Part shown: in pieces, positions 45,728 through 56,974 of the stretch
Layout of the letters: each line of letters begins with the position of its first letter
How positions within the stretch are numbered: position 1 is the first letter of the stretch
Source of the DNA: Diphasiastrum complanatum
Lineage: Eukaryota; Streptophyta; Lycopodiopsida; Lycopodiales; Lycopodiaceae
Assembly (NCBI GenBank): GCA_029204225.1
Contig: CM055108.1
Location: forward strand, 12,277,955-12,341,954
DNA: 64,000 nt
Direction of reading: 5' to 3'
Position numbers and translations under genes: made by a program
Notes under the pieces: generated by a model
Seen by the model: only the letters and a program-made list of their open reading frames with translations
Database searches by the model: none
What the model was told of the DNA's origin: nothing

Positions 45728-47286
45728 TAGTTTACAACTCAACGGAAGAACACACTATTCAGGTGGGCCTTTTTGTCTAAATCACCTTACCTAAACCCAG
45801 ACTATGAATATAAACATTGATTGTAAGCGAATCATTCTCCCTAAATCTAATGGACATGATTTATTACTCGAAGAAACTTCTTCCACAAGCCAAACCGGAT
45901 GGGCTCTATGGAAGACTAATATACAGCATAAACCATACCCATTGTCACCATTACAGCCATTGAATAGGAGTTCACTACTTTCTTTTTTCTCTTGTCTACA
46001 AGTGAAGTGATGGGTACGCACCATAGCCGCATGTCTCTCTTGACTTCATGCTTTTCAACTTTGTAGTTTACCATTTTATGACAGATTATTCATGCTTAGA
46101 TTCATCGCTGGACATCGAGCTATGCTACATCTTTTTGGTAGCCTTTATGCGTGCAGAAGCAGCCCTGGCTTTCCATCCATAATTAGCATCGTTTACAACA
46201 TCATGCAATATTTAGAATACAATAAAAATAACAAAAACTTTCCTACAGGGCCAGCGCTGGTTTTTCAGAACTCTACGGCCTTTTTTGAGCTTCTTTGTAT
46301 GCACAGAATGCAATATATATTTTAGATGTTGTGAGTAAAAGTAAGCTTCTGGTCAGCGACGGACCAAGAGCTTTCACGTATTGTTTGTAGGGTTAATTTA
46401 CTAGCATTGAAAACCAGCGATGGGCCTTTGGTTGACTGGAATGAGGTGTTTCTTATCTCTATCTACATTCCGTTTATCAGATTATAGACTGTTGGTACAA
46501 CGATTTGCTACAAGGAAAACATTCACATATTGCTTGAAATGGTAGACTTGTTTAACATACAATTAGCAGGTTGATAAAGCAGGTTCAAAGTAGAGTGAAT
46601 GCATGCTGATTCGATTAGACACACATGTCATACACACACACACACACACAATCATATAGGTTTTATGCTTACACTTTTTTAGAGCTGCAATACATATTTG
46701 ACAAACGAGCTGATTGAGATCTTCACTCAGTAAAGGTCAAATTAATCTGATGTGGTGTAATATGTTCTGTTACAAAAACAAACATTAGAATCTGAGTGCA
46801 GTTTGTTCCGCTATCCTATTGCACATGCTTGTTTGTCGATTTCTTAATTATATTTTAATGTGAAAGTTGCATTTTGCGGGTGCTGTCAATACTATAAGAA
46901 GAATATATGTTTCAGTATATCAGCTTTCCCTTCACATTGCATTACCATTAATCAAGGAATGTCTAATAATCTGATTTGGATAGAAACATTGATATTGGAT
47001 CGAATCTAGTGATAGATATTAGATTAATATTGGTTCACATTCCTTTAACATTTCCTTAAAGTTTCAAGAAGATCGTGATCAGATCTGAGTTTCTTCAATA
47101 ACTGACAGAAATATAACAGGAGCTTACAAGTACAGTGGCGTGTTACAGAAACAGAAACAACATTAAGCTTCGGGGAACGCAAAAGAGAGAAGGTTGAAAT
47201 CAAAGTCAATTCAGAAAGTTTTCAGTAAAATCTTATCATCTTTTTTCTTCTGCGTCTAATTTGATTCACCCCGCACTCGCAAGAAG

Positions 47287-47813
47287 ATGGCATTTTGGAT
47301 GACTCGGCTAGAGTTCTCTGATCTTTGCATCTTGAATTCAACTGTTTCCCTGAGTGCCATTACAGATTTTGTTTTTTAGATTCTGGAAATAGTTGGAATC
47401 AAGCTTGGGCATGCAGCTGTGCCACCTGTGAGATACAAAGAATCAGGACCCCGCAATCACAATGACAGTTTTGGTGAGCAGATACGGGACTCACTAAGTG
47501 TAGTCACTGTGGGCTCAATCGCAAGAGATCAGGTTCTGTTGTGAAGAGGATGCAATTTGTGCAGTTTGCCTTTGTGGGTACGAAAAGGAAGATTCTGTAT
47601 GGTTGTTACCATCTTGTTCTCACATATTTCATAAACCTTGCCTTGATCGGTGGCTTGACCAAAACCAAACTTGTCCTACCTGTAGATCTCTTTTGACAAA
47701 AGAATTTACTCAGAAAAGTAAGAAGAGAGACGAAGAACTTATGATAGAGTCCGCATTGTGGTTTCTTTCTTCGATAACCATGGCCCTGCCGCAATGAGTT
47801 CATTGTATGGAGC
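47287..47813 (+). pseudogene. RING-H2 fragment, left arm of palindrome 2
   Basis: ATG at 47287 (MAFWMTRLEFSDLC), with TAG in the hydrophobic stretch as in the left arm of palindrome 1. The RING core reads LPSCSHIFHKPCLDRWLDQN and QTCPTCRSLLTKE at 47603-47700, preceded in frame by CCEEDAICAVCLCGYEKED. The tail runs into the loop. Confidence 0.7.
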
Positions 47814-47840
47814 AAATATATATCTTTCGAGAATTTTGGC

Positions 47841-48360
47841 GCTCCATACAACGAACTCATTGCGGCAGGGCCATGGTTATCGTTGAAAGAAAACCGCAAT
47901 GCCGAATCTGTCGTACGTGCTTCGTCTCTCTTCTTACTTTTCTGAGTAATTTCTTTTGTCAAAAGAGATCTACAGGAAGGACAAGTTTGGTTTTGGTCAA
48001 GCCACCGATCAAGGCAAGGTTTATGAAATATGTGAGAACAAGATGGTAATATCCATACAAGATCTTCCTTTTTGTACCCACAAAGGCAAACTGCACAAAT
48101 TGCATCCTCTTCACAACAGAACCTCTCTGCGATTGAGCCCACAGTGCGACATTTAGTGAGTCCCGCATCTCATCACCAAAATTGCCACAGTGATCGCGAG
48201 GGCCTGATCCTTGATTTCCCACAGGTGGCGCAGCATGCCCAAGCTTGATTCCAACTATTTCAAGAATCTAAAAAACAAAATCTGTAATGGAACCCAGGAA
48301 AACAGTTGAATTCAAGATGCAAAGATCAGAGAACTCCAGCCGAGTCATCCAAAATGCCAT
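47841..48360 (-). pseudogene. RING-H2 fragment, right arm of palindrome 2
   Basis: ATG at 48360 on the minus strand. The 47606-48142 frame contains the best-preserved RING of the four: CCEEDAICAVCLCGYKKEDL, LPSCSHIFHKPCLDRWLDQN and QTCPSC, eight zinc ligands present. The frame then runs through the loop into the other arm, so the last ~80 residues are an artefact of the palindrome. Upstream, GNQGSGPRDHCGNFGDEMRD is in another frame. Confidence 0.72.
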
Positions 48361-49503
48361 CTTCTTGCGAGTGCGTGGTAAATCAAATTTAATGCAGAAG
48401 AAAAAAGATGCTAAGATTTTCCTGGAAACGTTCTAAATTCACTTTGAATTCAACCTTCTCTCTCTCGGGTGTTCCCCGAAGATTAACATTGTTTCTGTTT
48501 CCGTAACACGCCACTATACTTGTAAGCTCCTATTATATTTCTGTCAAACAAACTCAGTTCTGATCACAATCTTCTTGAGGCTTCAAGGACATGCTAATAT
48601 CCACCACTGGATTCGATCCAAAGCAAATTATTCAACACTCTAATGGTAATGCAATGTGAAGGGACAGCTGATATACTGAAAACATATTCTCTTCTTATAG
48701 TATCGATGGCACCCGTAAAACGCAACTTTCACATTAAGATACAATTAAGAAATGGACAAACAAGCATGTAAAATAAGAAAGTGGAACAAACTGCACTCAG
48801 ATTCTAATGTTTGGTTTTGTAACAGAACATATTACACCACATCAGATTAATTTGACCTTTAATGAGTGAAGATCTCAATCAGCTCGTATGTCAAATGTGT
48901 ATTTCAGCTCTAAAAAAGTGTAAGCATGAAACCCATATGAGTGTGTGTGTGTGTGTGTGTCTAATCGAATCAACATGCATTCACTCTACTTTGAACCTGC
49001 TTTATCAACCTGCTAATTGTATGTTAAACAAGTCTACCATTTCAAGCAATATGTGAAAGTTTTCCTTGTTGCAAATTGTTGTACCAAAAGTATATAATCT
49101 GATAAACGGAATAGAGATAAAAAAAATCTCATTCCAGTCAACCGAAGCTCCATCGTTGGTTTTCAATGCTAGTAGGCCGCAATTAAGGCTACAAATAGTA
49201 TACAAAAGCTCTTGGTCCATCGTTGACCAGAAGCTTACTTTTCCTCACAACATCTATGATATATATATCATTCTATGCATACAAAGAAGCTTAGAAAAGG
49301 TCATAGAGCGCTGAAAAACCAGCACTGGCCTTGTAGGAAATTTTTTGATAGTTTTGTTGTAATCTAAATACTGGATGATGTTGTAAACGGTGCTAATTAT
49401 GGTTGTAAAGCCAGCATTGCTTATGCATGCATAAAGGCTACCAAAATTTCAACATGCTCTTCGCACTGCTCGAGGTTTACTTCCACTGCTTGTATAGCCT
49501 TTT

Positions 49504-49929
49504 GTGCCTCCCTTTGAATCTTTGGTGACAAATCAGAGACTGGTTTTTCAGAAGACTATTATGGAGCATCTTTACTCTTATTCCTTCAGTCAACTTATCA
49601 ATAATTCACCTATTGATGCAGTTTGAGCTCGTCTTCTGTCTTGTGCTGGTCCAGGTGCAGGGGCTTGGCTGGTTGCACGTCCAGTTCTTCCACTCTTGCG
49701 ACTCAACAATGACTTGTTTATAACTGCCCTTCAAACCAGATTGGGACTCCCACATCCAATGTTAATTGGTCTCTCCAAGTGCTCATTTGGGCATGTGCTG
49801 GATTCCTTGGGTACTCATCTTATGCGGTGCCCCTCAGGTGGAGAACGTATTGTTTCACATGATTCCATTCATGATCTATGTGACTTATGCAAGACTACCA
49901 TGCTAAAATTGTTGATTTCTACCTTCTAA
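49504..49929 (+). pseudogene. LINE-type retroelement C-terminal domain, copy 2
   Basis: Matches 36147-36572 but has TGA near 49626, and the first ligand pair is changed (KCSFGHVLD in place of KCSCGHVLD). The GPGAGAWLVARPVLPLL block is intact. Confidence 0.6.
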
Positions 49930-52797
49930 CTAGTTCTAGATGTATCAGAGCAGGTTGCATGTCAGATTTGGAGATTCAACCATTTCTAGTGGTGGTTTTG
50001 AGGGCGCCATAAATTCTTTGTGGATTACACACTCAAATCAAGTTGTTGGAAGCATAGAAAGTGGCCATTTTAGGTCAAATTACTTGTAGTAGGCCGATTT
50101 CTGAGTCCATGCACTGGAATTTGGAGACAAAAATTGCCTATGGTAGATAATCATACATTCTAGTAGATGTCATATCAAGATTCGAGCTTTTGCATCTAAA
50201 TTCTTCTTGATTCAATATTTTGCATTTTTGGAGAAACCCTAAATTTGGTAGGATCTCTTGATTTTCAGGTTGCTGGATTCTCAACAGTAGATTTATGTCT
50301 TAGGTGTTAACAAAAGTTCATCATGTTGTGTTTAGATATACTGTGATCAAGAAATTAAAATTCTAGGTGCTAGGAATTGCTAGAAAGAAGAGAAAAAGGA
50401 GAGAATATAATGTTCCATATCTTTGTGATTTTTTCTTGAGTTTCATTTGTTGATTTCAAGGGAGTGCTTTGTGCATTAGAACACGTTCAAAGTGAAGATC
50501 AAATCATTGCAACATGGCAATCTCAAGTGGCTTCATGTTACAAGGCAACGATAGACTTACCTCTAACAACTATTCTACTTGGAAGGTAAGGATGGAGTTC
50601 TTATTGGAGATGAATGAGTTGATAGAGATTGTTGCAGGGGTGAAGGAGAGGCCTCAAGCACCCGAAGATCAATTGATGTATGATCAGAGAGCTAAAAGAG
50701 CTCTACACATGATTAAGATGAATGTTACCGATGAGCTTCTCAAGGAAGTTGGTAAGAGCATTACGTCAAAGGAGGCCTGGGATTCATTAAAGAAGCTTTA
50801 TGAATCTAAGTCTACATCTAGGGTACCAACCGAAAGAAGATGAACCTTTTCTAGTTTGCAAAAGAAGTAAGAGAGTGCTCATGCTTTTGTTTTGAGAATT
50901 AAAGCATACAATGATGAGCTTGCATATATTGATGAGAGTATTAAGGATGTAGACCTTGTTCAAGTAGTTCTTAATGGCTTGTTGGATGATCATGCTAATT
51001 TTGTTCAAGGTTTTTCCATTCAAAAGACTTTACCAAGCATGTTGGATTTGCAAGAGATATTGGTGAATGAGGAGTTTAGGCTTCAATCAAGTTGATGGAG
51101 ATGAGGCTATGTTCATAAAAGGCAAAAACAAAAGCAAGTGGTCAAAGGGTCAAGATCAAAGTGAGCCTTCATCTTCTTTTAAGAAGCAAAAAGACAGATA
51201 AAATTTGAAGTGCTTCTATTATGGAATCAAAGGGCCTTTTTCTAGTGATTGCTTTAAGAAGAAGAGAGATCAAGGTGATAAGAAAACCAACCTAGCTATT
51301 GATGAAGATGATGTTGATGAACAAATCTCAAATGATGCTTTCATCTTGCTTGTTGGCTAATGATGGAGACATTGATCCTCGGTGGATTTGATAGTGGAGC
51401 TGCATCACACATGACATATCATGAGGAGTATTACTCATCCTTGATGGCATTTGAAGGTGACAAGAAGGTTATTTACATGGCCAATGATGGTGAGTGTGTA
51501 ATCAAAGGGATTGACACAATTCCTATTTCCCTTTCCACAAATAGGAATGTGAATTTGAGAGATGTTTTGTTCATTCCTTCCATTACTAAGAACCTTCTTA
51601 GTGTAAGTCAATTGCTTGATAAGGTATTCAAGGTGGAGTTTGTCGGTGGTGCTTGTTTGATCAAGAAAGAAGATGAATTGATTGCAAAAGGGAAAAGGCA
51701 AGGTAAGTTGTTCAAACTTGATACTTTTGTTGTTGCTAACCAATTTGGATGTATGACAAACAAAGACATGCCATATCAAAAGGTATGGCACAAGAGATTG
51801 GGGCATCTCAACTTTAAGTCATTGGAGGTGATGGAAGAAAGGCAAGTTGTTTTTGCTCTTCCCAAATCTTTGTCAAGCATTAGTCATGCTGTGAGCAATG
51901 TGCATGTTCTAAGTCACATAGGTTACCTTACAAGAGATTTTCATGGTTTATCTATAATTGGCATTTCTAAAGCCAAGATGTATGCTACATTCATTGATGA
52001 TTTTAGTAGGATTTTTTGGGTCTATCTACTAAAAAGCAAAGTTTAGGTGTTTAATATTTTTGTCAAGTCCAAGATTCCAAGAGAGGTTCAATTTTTTACA
52101 AATATCAAGTGCTTGAGGAGTGAAAATGGTGGAGAGTACATATCTACCAAGTTCAAGACCTTTTGTGTAGATTATGTAATCAAGATGGAGTACAGAAGCC
52201 CAAGGACACCTCAACAAAATGGAGTGGCCGAGAGGAAGAATAGAACTTTATGTGAAAGTGCCAAAGCCATGAGGTTAGGTGCTAGTATTCCTAAATTATT
52301 TTGGGATCAAGCTTTGTTGTGTGCTAATTTTCTAAGAATAGATGGCCAAGTGTGGTATTGGATGAAAAAACTCCTTTAAAAATATTGTTTGGTAGGAGGC
52401 CGAGTGTGAAGATTTTCAGAACTTTTGGTTGTATTTACTATATCAACATTACTCTTGATGATAGAACCAAGGAGGATACCTCTTCAAAGAAAGGTGTGTT
52501 TGTTGGCTACAGTGAGGTAAGCAAGGCTTACAAGATCTACATTCCATCAAACAATAAAGTGGTCATTCAAAGAAAGTTTAACTTTGAAGAAGAAATTTTT
52601 TCCAAAAGTTTATTTTTCCAAAAGTTTCTTCAAGTGGTGTTGTGGACATTGGATCTAAAATTCTTGATGTTGATGATGTGATTGATGGTACTTTGGATGT
52701 TGATGGTGAAGGGCCAAATTCAAGTCAAAAGCCAAGGAGGACATAAAGGGAAAGACAAGAACCTTTCAGATTCACGTATGATGAGAAAGGTAAGCAA

Positions 52798-53061
52798 GTG
52801 GAAGTTACCGATCTTGCATTTCTCACATATTTTGGTGAATCTTCTTGTGTAGATAATGCTATGCAAGTGGATGATGGTTTTCATGAAATGTATGCAACTA
52901 ATGGATCTGTAAAACAATTTTTGTTCAATGGCTTTGATGGTCAAGTGGAAGATCAAGAGGTTGATCTTAAAGGGCTTCATCAGCACAAAAGGAAGGGTGG
53001 CAATTTGCAGCTAGTCAAGAGCATCAAAGGAGGCAAAGATGTTTTGGATCTATTTGTTTAG
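52798..53061 (+). other. Open segment of unknown origin replacing the copia RT start
   Basis: The first residues (DLAFLTYFGESSCVDNA) are the normal copia hinge. From MQVDDGFHEMYATNGSVKQF onward (LFNGFDGQVEDQEVDLKGLH, KGGNLQLVKSIKGGKDVLDL) no copia similarity is seen. The inverted copy at 42268-42468 keeps the frame open with only a few substitutions. Function unknown. Confidence 0.5.
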
Positions 53062-53124
53062 GTTATTGAAGACTAACGTAAGGTCAAAGGAGCAGCAAAG
53101 AATTGTTGTTCAGATCTACTTTAC

Positions 53125-53469
53125 TTGTGCTATATCATGTTTCGGAAATCTCATGTGAATGTGCGCAAATTGTCAAGATATCGTGAAACTAGCTACATTG
53201 TTTTGCATCATTCTGATGATGGAGTTGTACTAGCATTCTTGGATGGTTTTGCTGATGGAAATAAAACTATTGGAGGCTCATTATATCACTCATTCATGAT
53301 CAAGTCATCAAGGGTTGATGACTTCTTGTGGCAAGATGGAGATGGAGGCTCATTCATGGAGTTTTATGATGGATACATGGCAAGAAAGGACAAAGAGGGA
53401 GGAGACATGCAAGCAAATGGTTATCACTCACACTTATTATCTGGTTGCTGTAATTTCCCAGAGAGTTAA
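53125..53469 (+). other. Second open segment of unknown origin in chimeric copia
   Basis: A 114-residue frame: RKLSRYRETSYIVLHHSDDG, VVLAFLDGFADGNKTIGGSL, VDDFLWQDGDGGSFMEFYDG. Rich in Asp and Gly, no motif recognised. Present inverted at 41775-42180, so it travelled with the chimeric element. It could be a captured host exon or rearranged retroelement sequence. Confidence 0.4.
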
Positions 53470-53661
53470 GTTGGAAGAATGGAGGAATCATCTCATGTAC
53501 ATTCTATTTGCTTCTTCATGTTCTAGTACTTTGACCATGTAAATTTGATGTAAGAAATAGTGAAGCATCCCATGTGGACACTATTCTCTGTATCAATTAT
53601 GGAAGTTACTATGAAACCATAGAAAGGAGGTCTATACTTAGGATGGATATCATTCTAAATT

Positions 53662-55603
53662 CTTGAAAGCTTTTGGTAGGCCGAGAGCTAGCTCTTTGAT
53701 GCCATGGATTCCATTGATTGAAGATTAGGATGGCCCAATCTTTTATGCAAAAGCTCTGCTTGAGCTAACCATATTCACACTTTCAATAGCCAAATTAGCA
53801 TCCAACTTGAAAAGCCTTCCTTGCTTAATGCCACTAGCTATGCACTCATGATTGTTCAAGATGGAACACACTCCATTCTTGAAATGTATATCTAGTCCAT
53901 TGTCCATTAATTGACCAACACTAAGCAAGTTTTTTGTAATGGATGGAATATACAAAACATTATCAAGGTCTATCCTTTTAGATGATCCTAAGCATAATGG
54001 AATAGATCCTATGCCATATATCTTGCATTCTTGATCACTAGCAGTGTAGATTGATTTCTTAGAATCATTACAAGAAAGTAGATAAGAGAAATAATGCTTG
54101 TTGAATGACATGTGGGAACTAGCCCCACTATCAATCTGCCATGTCTCTTGGCTTGATGTTGGTGTAGATGTTGCCATCAAGGATGTCTTGAAGCCATCTA
54201 CTTCCTCCTCCCCATGTGCAAGATTTCCTTGATCTTCATTCCCTTGTGCATTCTTCTTCTTATAGCATTCGGAAGCAAAGTGTCCTTTCTTCCCACAAAA
54301 GAAACACTTCAACTTTGCTTTGTTCTTTTGCTTCCCTTTGGAGGTAGATGCTCCATCTTTTGCCTCGGCCTCCTTGCCTTGGATCTTCTTGAAAGGATGA
54401 GACTTCTTATTGCCTTTAGATGTGAAGTTTTCTTGCTCATCACCATTATGTAGTGATAAGGACCCCATTCTTGTTTTGAGGTGAAGAATCCTACTCTCCT
54501 TGGCCAGAAGAACATTATGCAATTTTTCAATTGATGGAAGTTGGTCTTGAATAGCAAAAGATTGAACTTTCAAAATTACTTGTACTAGTTCATTATCTTG
54601 GATCTTCTCTCCTATAGATCCCAATTCTTTGTTCAAGGATTTTATCCTCAGGACATACTCTTGTCCATTTTCTCCACTTCCCTTCATGATTTATCAAGTT
54701 TCTTAGCATAAGCACCCTTGAAGTGTTGTTGGATTCATAAATGCTCTTTAGTGAATCCCAAGCCTCTTTTGATGTGGTACAAGAAGCCACCTCCTTCAAG
54801 AGGTCATTGCTTACATTTAACTTCAAGCAATGTAGGGCTAATCTAACCCTCTTCTTGTACTTTAGTTGTTCTTGGGGAGCTTGAGGCTCTTCCTCAACTC
54901 CTAAGACAATATCAAAGAGATCATGAACCACTAGTAGTGATTCCATTCTTGCTTTCCAAATGGAATAGTTTGTGAAAGTTAGTTTCTCACTAGATTCTAA
55001 CATATATCCACCCATGGATGTCATTTTGAATGAAAGCCTATGAGATACACAAAGATCTCTTGATAAGGTGTGATATAAGATAGATTTCTAGCTTTCAAGA
55101 GTCTTTTAATCTCGGCCCAATAAATCCAAGTTCAACTTGGATGATGGTATAATAGATCAACTACAAATATCCTAGCAATTCACTCCTCAAAGAAATTGAT
55201 TCTAGTTCAATTTGGTTTGATATTTCACACACACTTAAGATCTGAACAAATCAGCCTTAAAAATTTGATCTAATGCCTCAAGATGATTTTCTTCAATGAC
55301 TCAAATCACTATTTGATCATTAGCATTCAATAGATTGAACCTAGATCTAGACAATGCACTAAAAACCTTGAATTTTGGACTAGTATGCACTTTTTTGGAT
55401 CAAAAACACTAATGGAAGTTAATTTGAAGGTTTCTATACGGTTTCACACATGTGGATAGTACTTCATTAGCCCACAAATCAATTTTGAACAAAAACAATG
55501 ATGTTACTTCTCTCTTTGAACTCGTCCTCTCTAGAACTCAAAAACAACAAATTGTCAATGATTTCTCAAGTACTATTAATCATTAAGATCACTCTTAGAC
55601 TTA
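53662..55603 (-). pseudogene. Copia element 11: gag and protease, 3'-truncated
   Basis: On the minus strand: gag ATG at 55024 (MTSMGGYMLESSEKLTFTNY, PQAPQEQLKYKKRVRLALHC), a frame change near 54690-54710, then a 314-residue open frame 53743-54687: MKGSGENGQEYVLRIKSLNK, zinc knuckle CFFCGKKGHFASEC (intact), protease DSGASSHMSFNKHYFSYLLS and GAG_pre-integrase VLYIPSITKNLLSVGQLMDN. It ends at 53662 against element 10. Integrase, RT and RNase H are lost. Leader between PBS and gag: 55025-55603. Confidence 0.83.
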
Positions 55604-55615
55604 GATCTGATACCA
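55604..55615 (-). other. Primer binding site of copia element 11
   Basis: TGGTATCAGATC on the minus strand, one base different from the usual TGGTATCAGAGC, directly adjoining the LTR end ATTGACA. Confidence 0.7.
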
Positions 55616-56323
55616 TGTCAATTTTCAAAGAAAAATGACAAATATTGATTGTACTATCAATCATTAAGAGTTATTGATTGATTAATTTAAAGATCTATCA
55701 AGTTCTAGATGTTAGATCTTGATCTATATGCTTTACACTATGATTTAAGCAAGAGCAATGGATCAAATGATCAAACACATGGATGGGAGGCCTCACACAT
55801 GTGGAGGATAGTACCTGTACGGCCTGTTTATAGAGAGTAAAGTACATTAACTTACAAATGCATTTCATTTATCAAAACTCAAGACAATTGTAGAAATCTC
55901 AACAAAACTAGAATTTGGAAATCTCACATCAACTTGTTATTGATTTGGTTGATCCCTTTATAGATCAAGTATATCCATGAGCTGTGTACTGTCCAACAGG
56001 CCTTCAAACGTGTGAAGAGTTCCTAGTCATCCAGATCCACCAATGGGAGCCATATGTGCTCATTTCCCTATTCTCTTTGGCTAGGAAACAAAAAGCTAGT
56101 CTTCCACATTTATAAGAATATTCCCTATAAAATAGGATCTAATGGAATCTTCCTATCTTCTAGAAGCTTATCCACATGTGTGAATGGTATCTTGACATGT
56201 GTGAGTAATAACTCATTCACATGGAAGTCCAATCTATTTAGACAAAGTTTGACCAGTTTGACCATTTTCAAGATTCTACTCAAAGGTCAATTTCACACTA
56301 GTGTAGATCAAGCTAAAGTCAAT

Positions 56324-56328
56324 ATAAC
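56324..56328. other. Target-site duplication of copia element 12 (left copy)
   Basis: ATAAC immediately left of the LTR; the same five bases follow the right LTR at 62750-62754. Confidence 0.9.
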
Positions 56329-56974
56329 TGTGAAAAATACAGATCCTAAGTGGATCTAAACTCCAAGATCATTGGCTTGAATGCTTGCACTCCAAACTAC
56401 ATAAGCTAGGAATTGGCAACACATTCTATGCTACCTAGAATGCAAAGAACTTGATCAAAAAGCATTTATCACAAATGCAAACTTCCATAAACATCAAGTG
56501 CGGCCCAAAATAGCATTATACAGTCCATAATACATCAGCCTACCACTTTTGGAAAGCACCTAAGATCATACACAATAGCTTGAAGACAATACACACAACA
56601 ATGCTCTCAATGGAGGAAGAAACAATGACAATGATCTATTGATCTCAATGAAGCATACAAAAGGTTTCTCCAACCTGTTCTCCACGACTTCCCTACTATT
56701 TATGGATGAGGAAGATGACTCTCTCTCCTCTCTCTAGAAGGTACTTGACCCTAGATATTCCCTATATAGGAAAAATAGCTAAAAATGGCTTATATGACCA
56801 AAATACATCAAAATGGTCTCATTTTGAAGGGTATGAAGTTTGACACTTCATCATACTGAAAAAATACAGTAAATAAAAACATTGTGGCCTGGTTCACACG
56901 TGTGAACCAAAACTATTTACAATTTTAGCCAATTTAGGCCTCAAACTAGCTAGGAAATGTTGACAATTTTCACA
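56329..56974 (-). mobile_element. 3' LTR of copia element 12
   Basis: 646 bp with 8-bp terminal inverted repeats TGTGAAAA/TTTTCACA. The pol stop codon TGA (56970-56972) lies within its first bases on the minus strand. It contains a perfect 18-bp palindrome around CACACGTGTG at 56891-56908. Confidence 0.93.

Larger units (their letters stand above)
46133..49446. repeat. Long palindrome 2 with RING-H2 fragments in both arms
   Basis: The left arm 46133-47813 and the right arm 47841-49446 are separated by a 27-bp loop. Here GGAGC and GCTCC extend the stem five bases further than in palindrome 1. CA/TG microsatellites at about 46627-46650 and 48940-48961. Same outer ends TTTTGGTAGCC / GGCTACCAAAA. 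The sequence is very close to palindrome 1, so the palindrome existed before the duplication. Confidence 0.9.
45728..51450. repeat. Composite duplication, copy 2 (~5.7 kb)
   Basis: Same order and orientation as 32367-38165. Small differences (several short deletions, for example of the LTR end and part of the PBS at about 49938-49945) show independent decay after duplication. Here the copia part continues past 51450 to 53661. Confidence 0.85.
49930..53661 (+). pseudogene. Copia element 10: gag to integrase, RT region replaced
   Basis: The leader keeps only TATCAGAGCAGG of the PBS (about 49945). Gag at 50514-51095 (MAISSGFMLQGNDRLTSNNY, ESAHAFVLRIKAYNDELAYI) has several stops, and the knuckle is YYGIKGPFSSDC. 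Protease FDSGAASHMTYHEEYYSS and GAG_pre-integrase VLFIPSITKNLLSVSQLLDK, then WHKRLGHLNFKSLEVM (51360-52046). Integrase: LRSENGGEYISTKF and TPQQNGVAERKNRTLCES (52047-52379), hinge KKGVFVGYSEVSKAYKIYIP (52352-52681). After FGESSCVDNA (about 52860), where RT should begin, unrelated open sequence follows to 53661. It is cut on the right by element 11. Confidence 0.83.

Noticed and set aside
46627-46650. CA microsatellites as evidence of separate insertions
   Set aside because: They are part of the palindrome arms (TG on the opposite arm) and simply duplicated with them.
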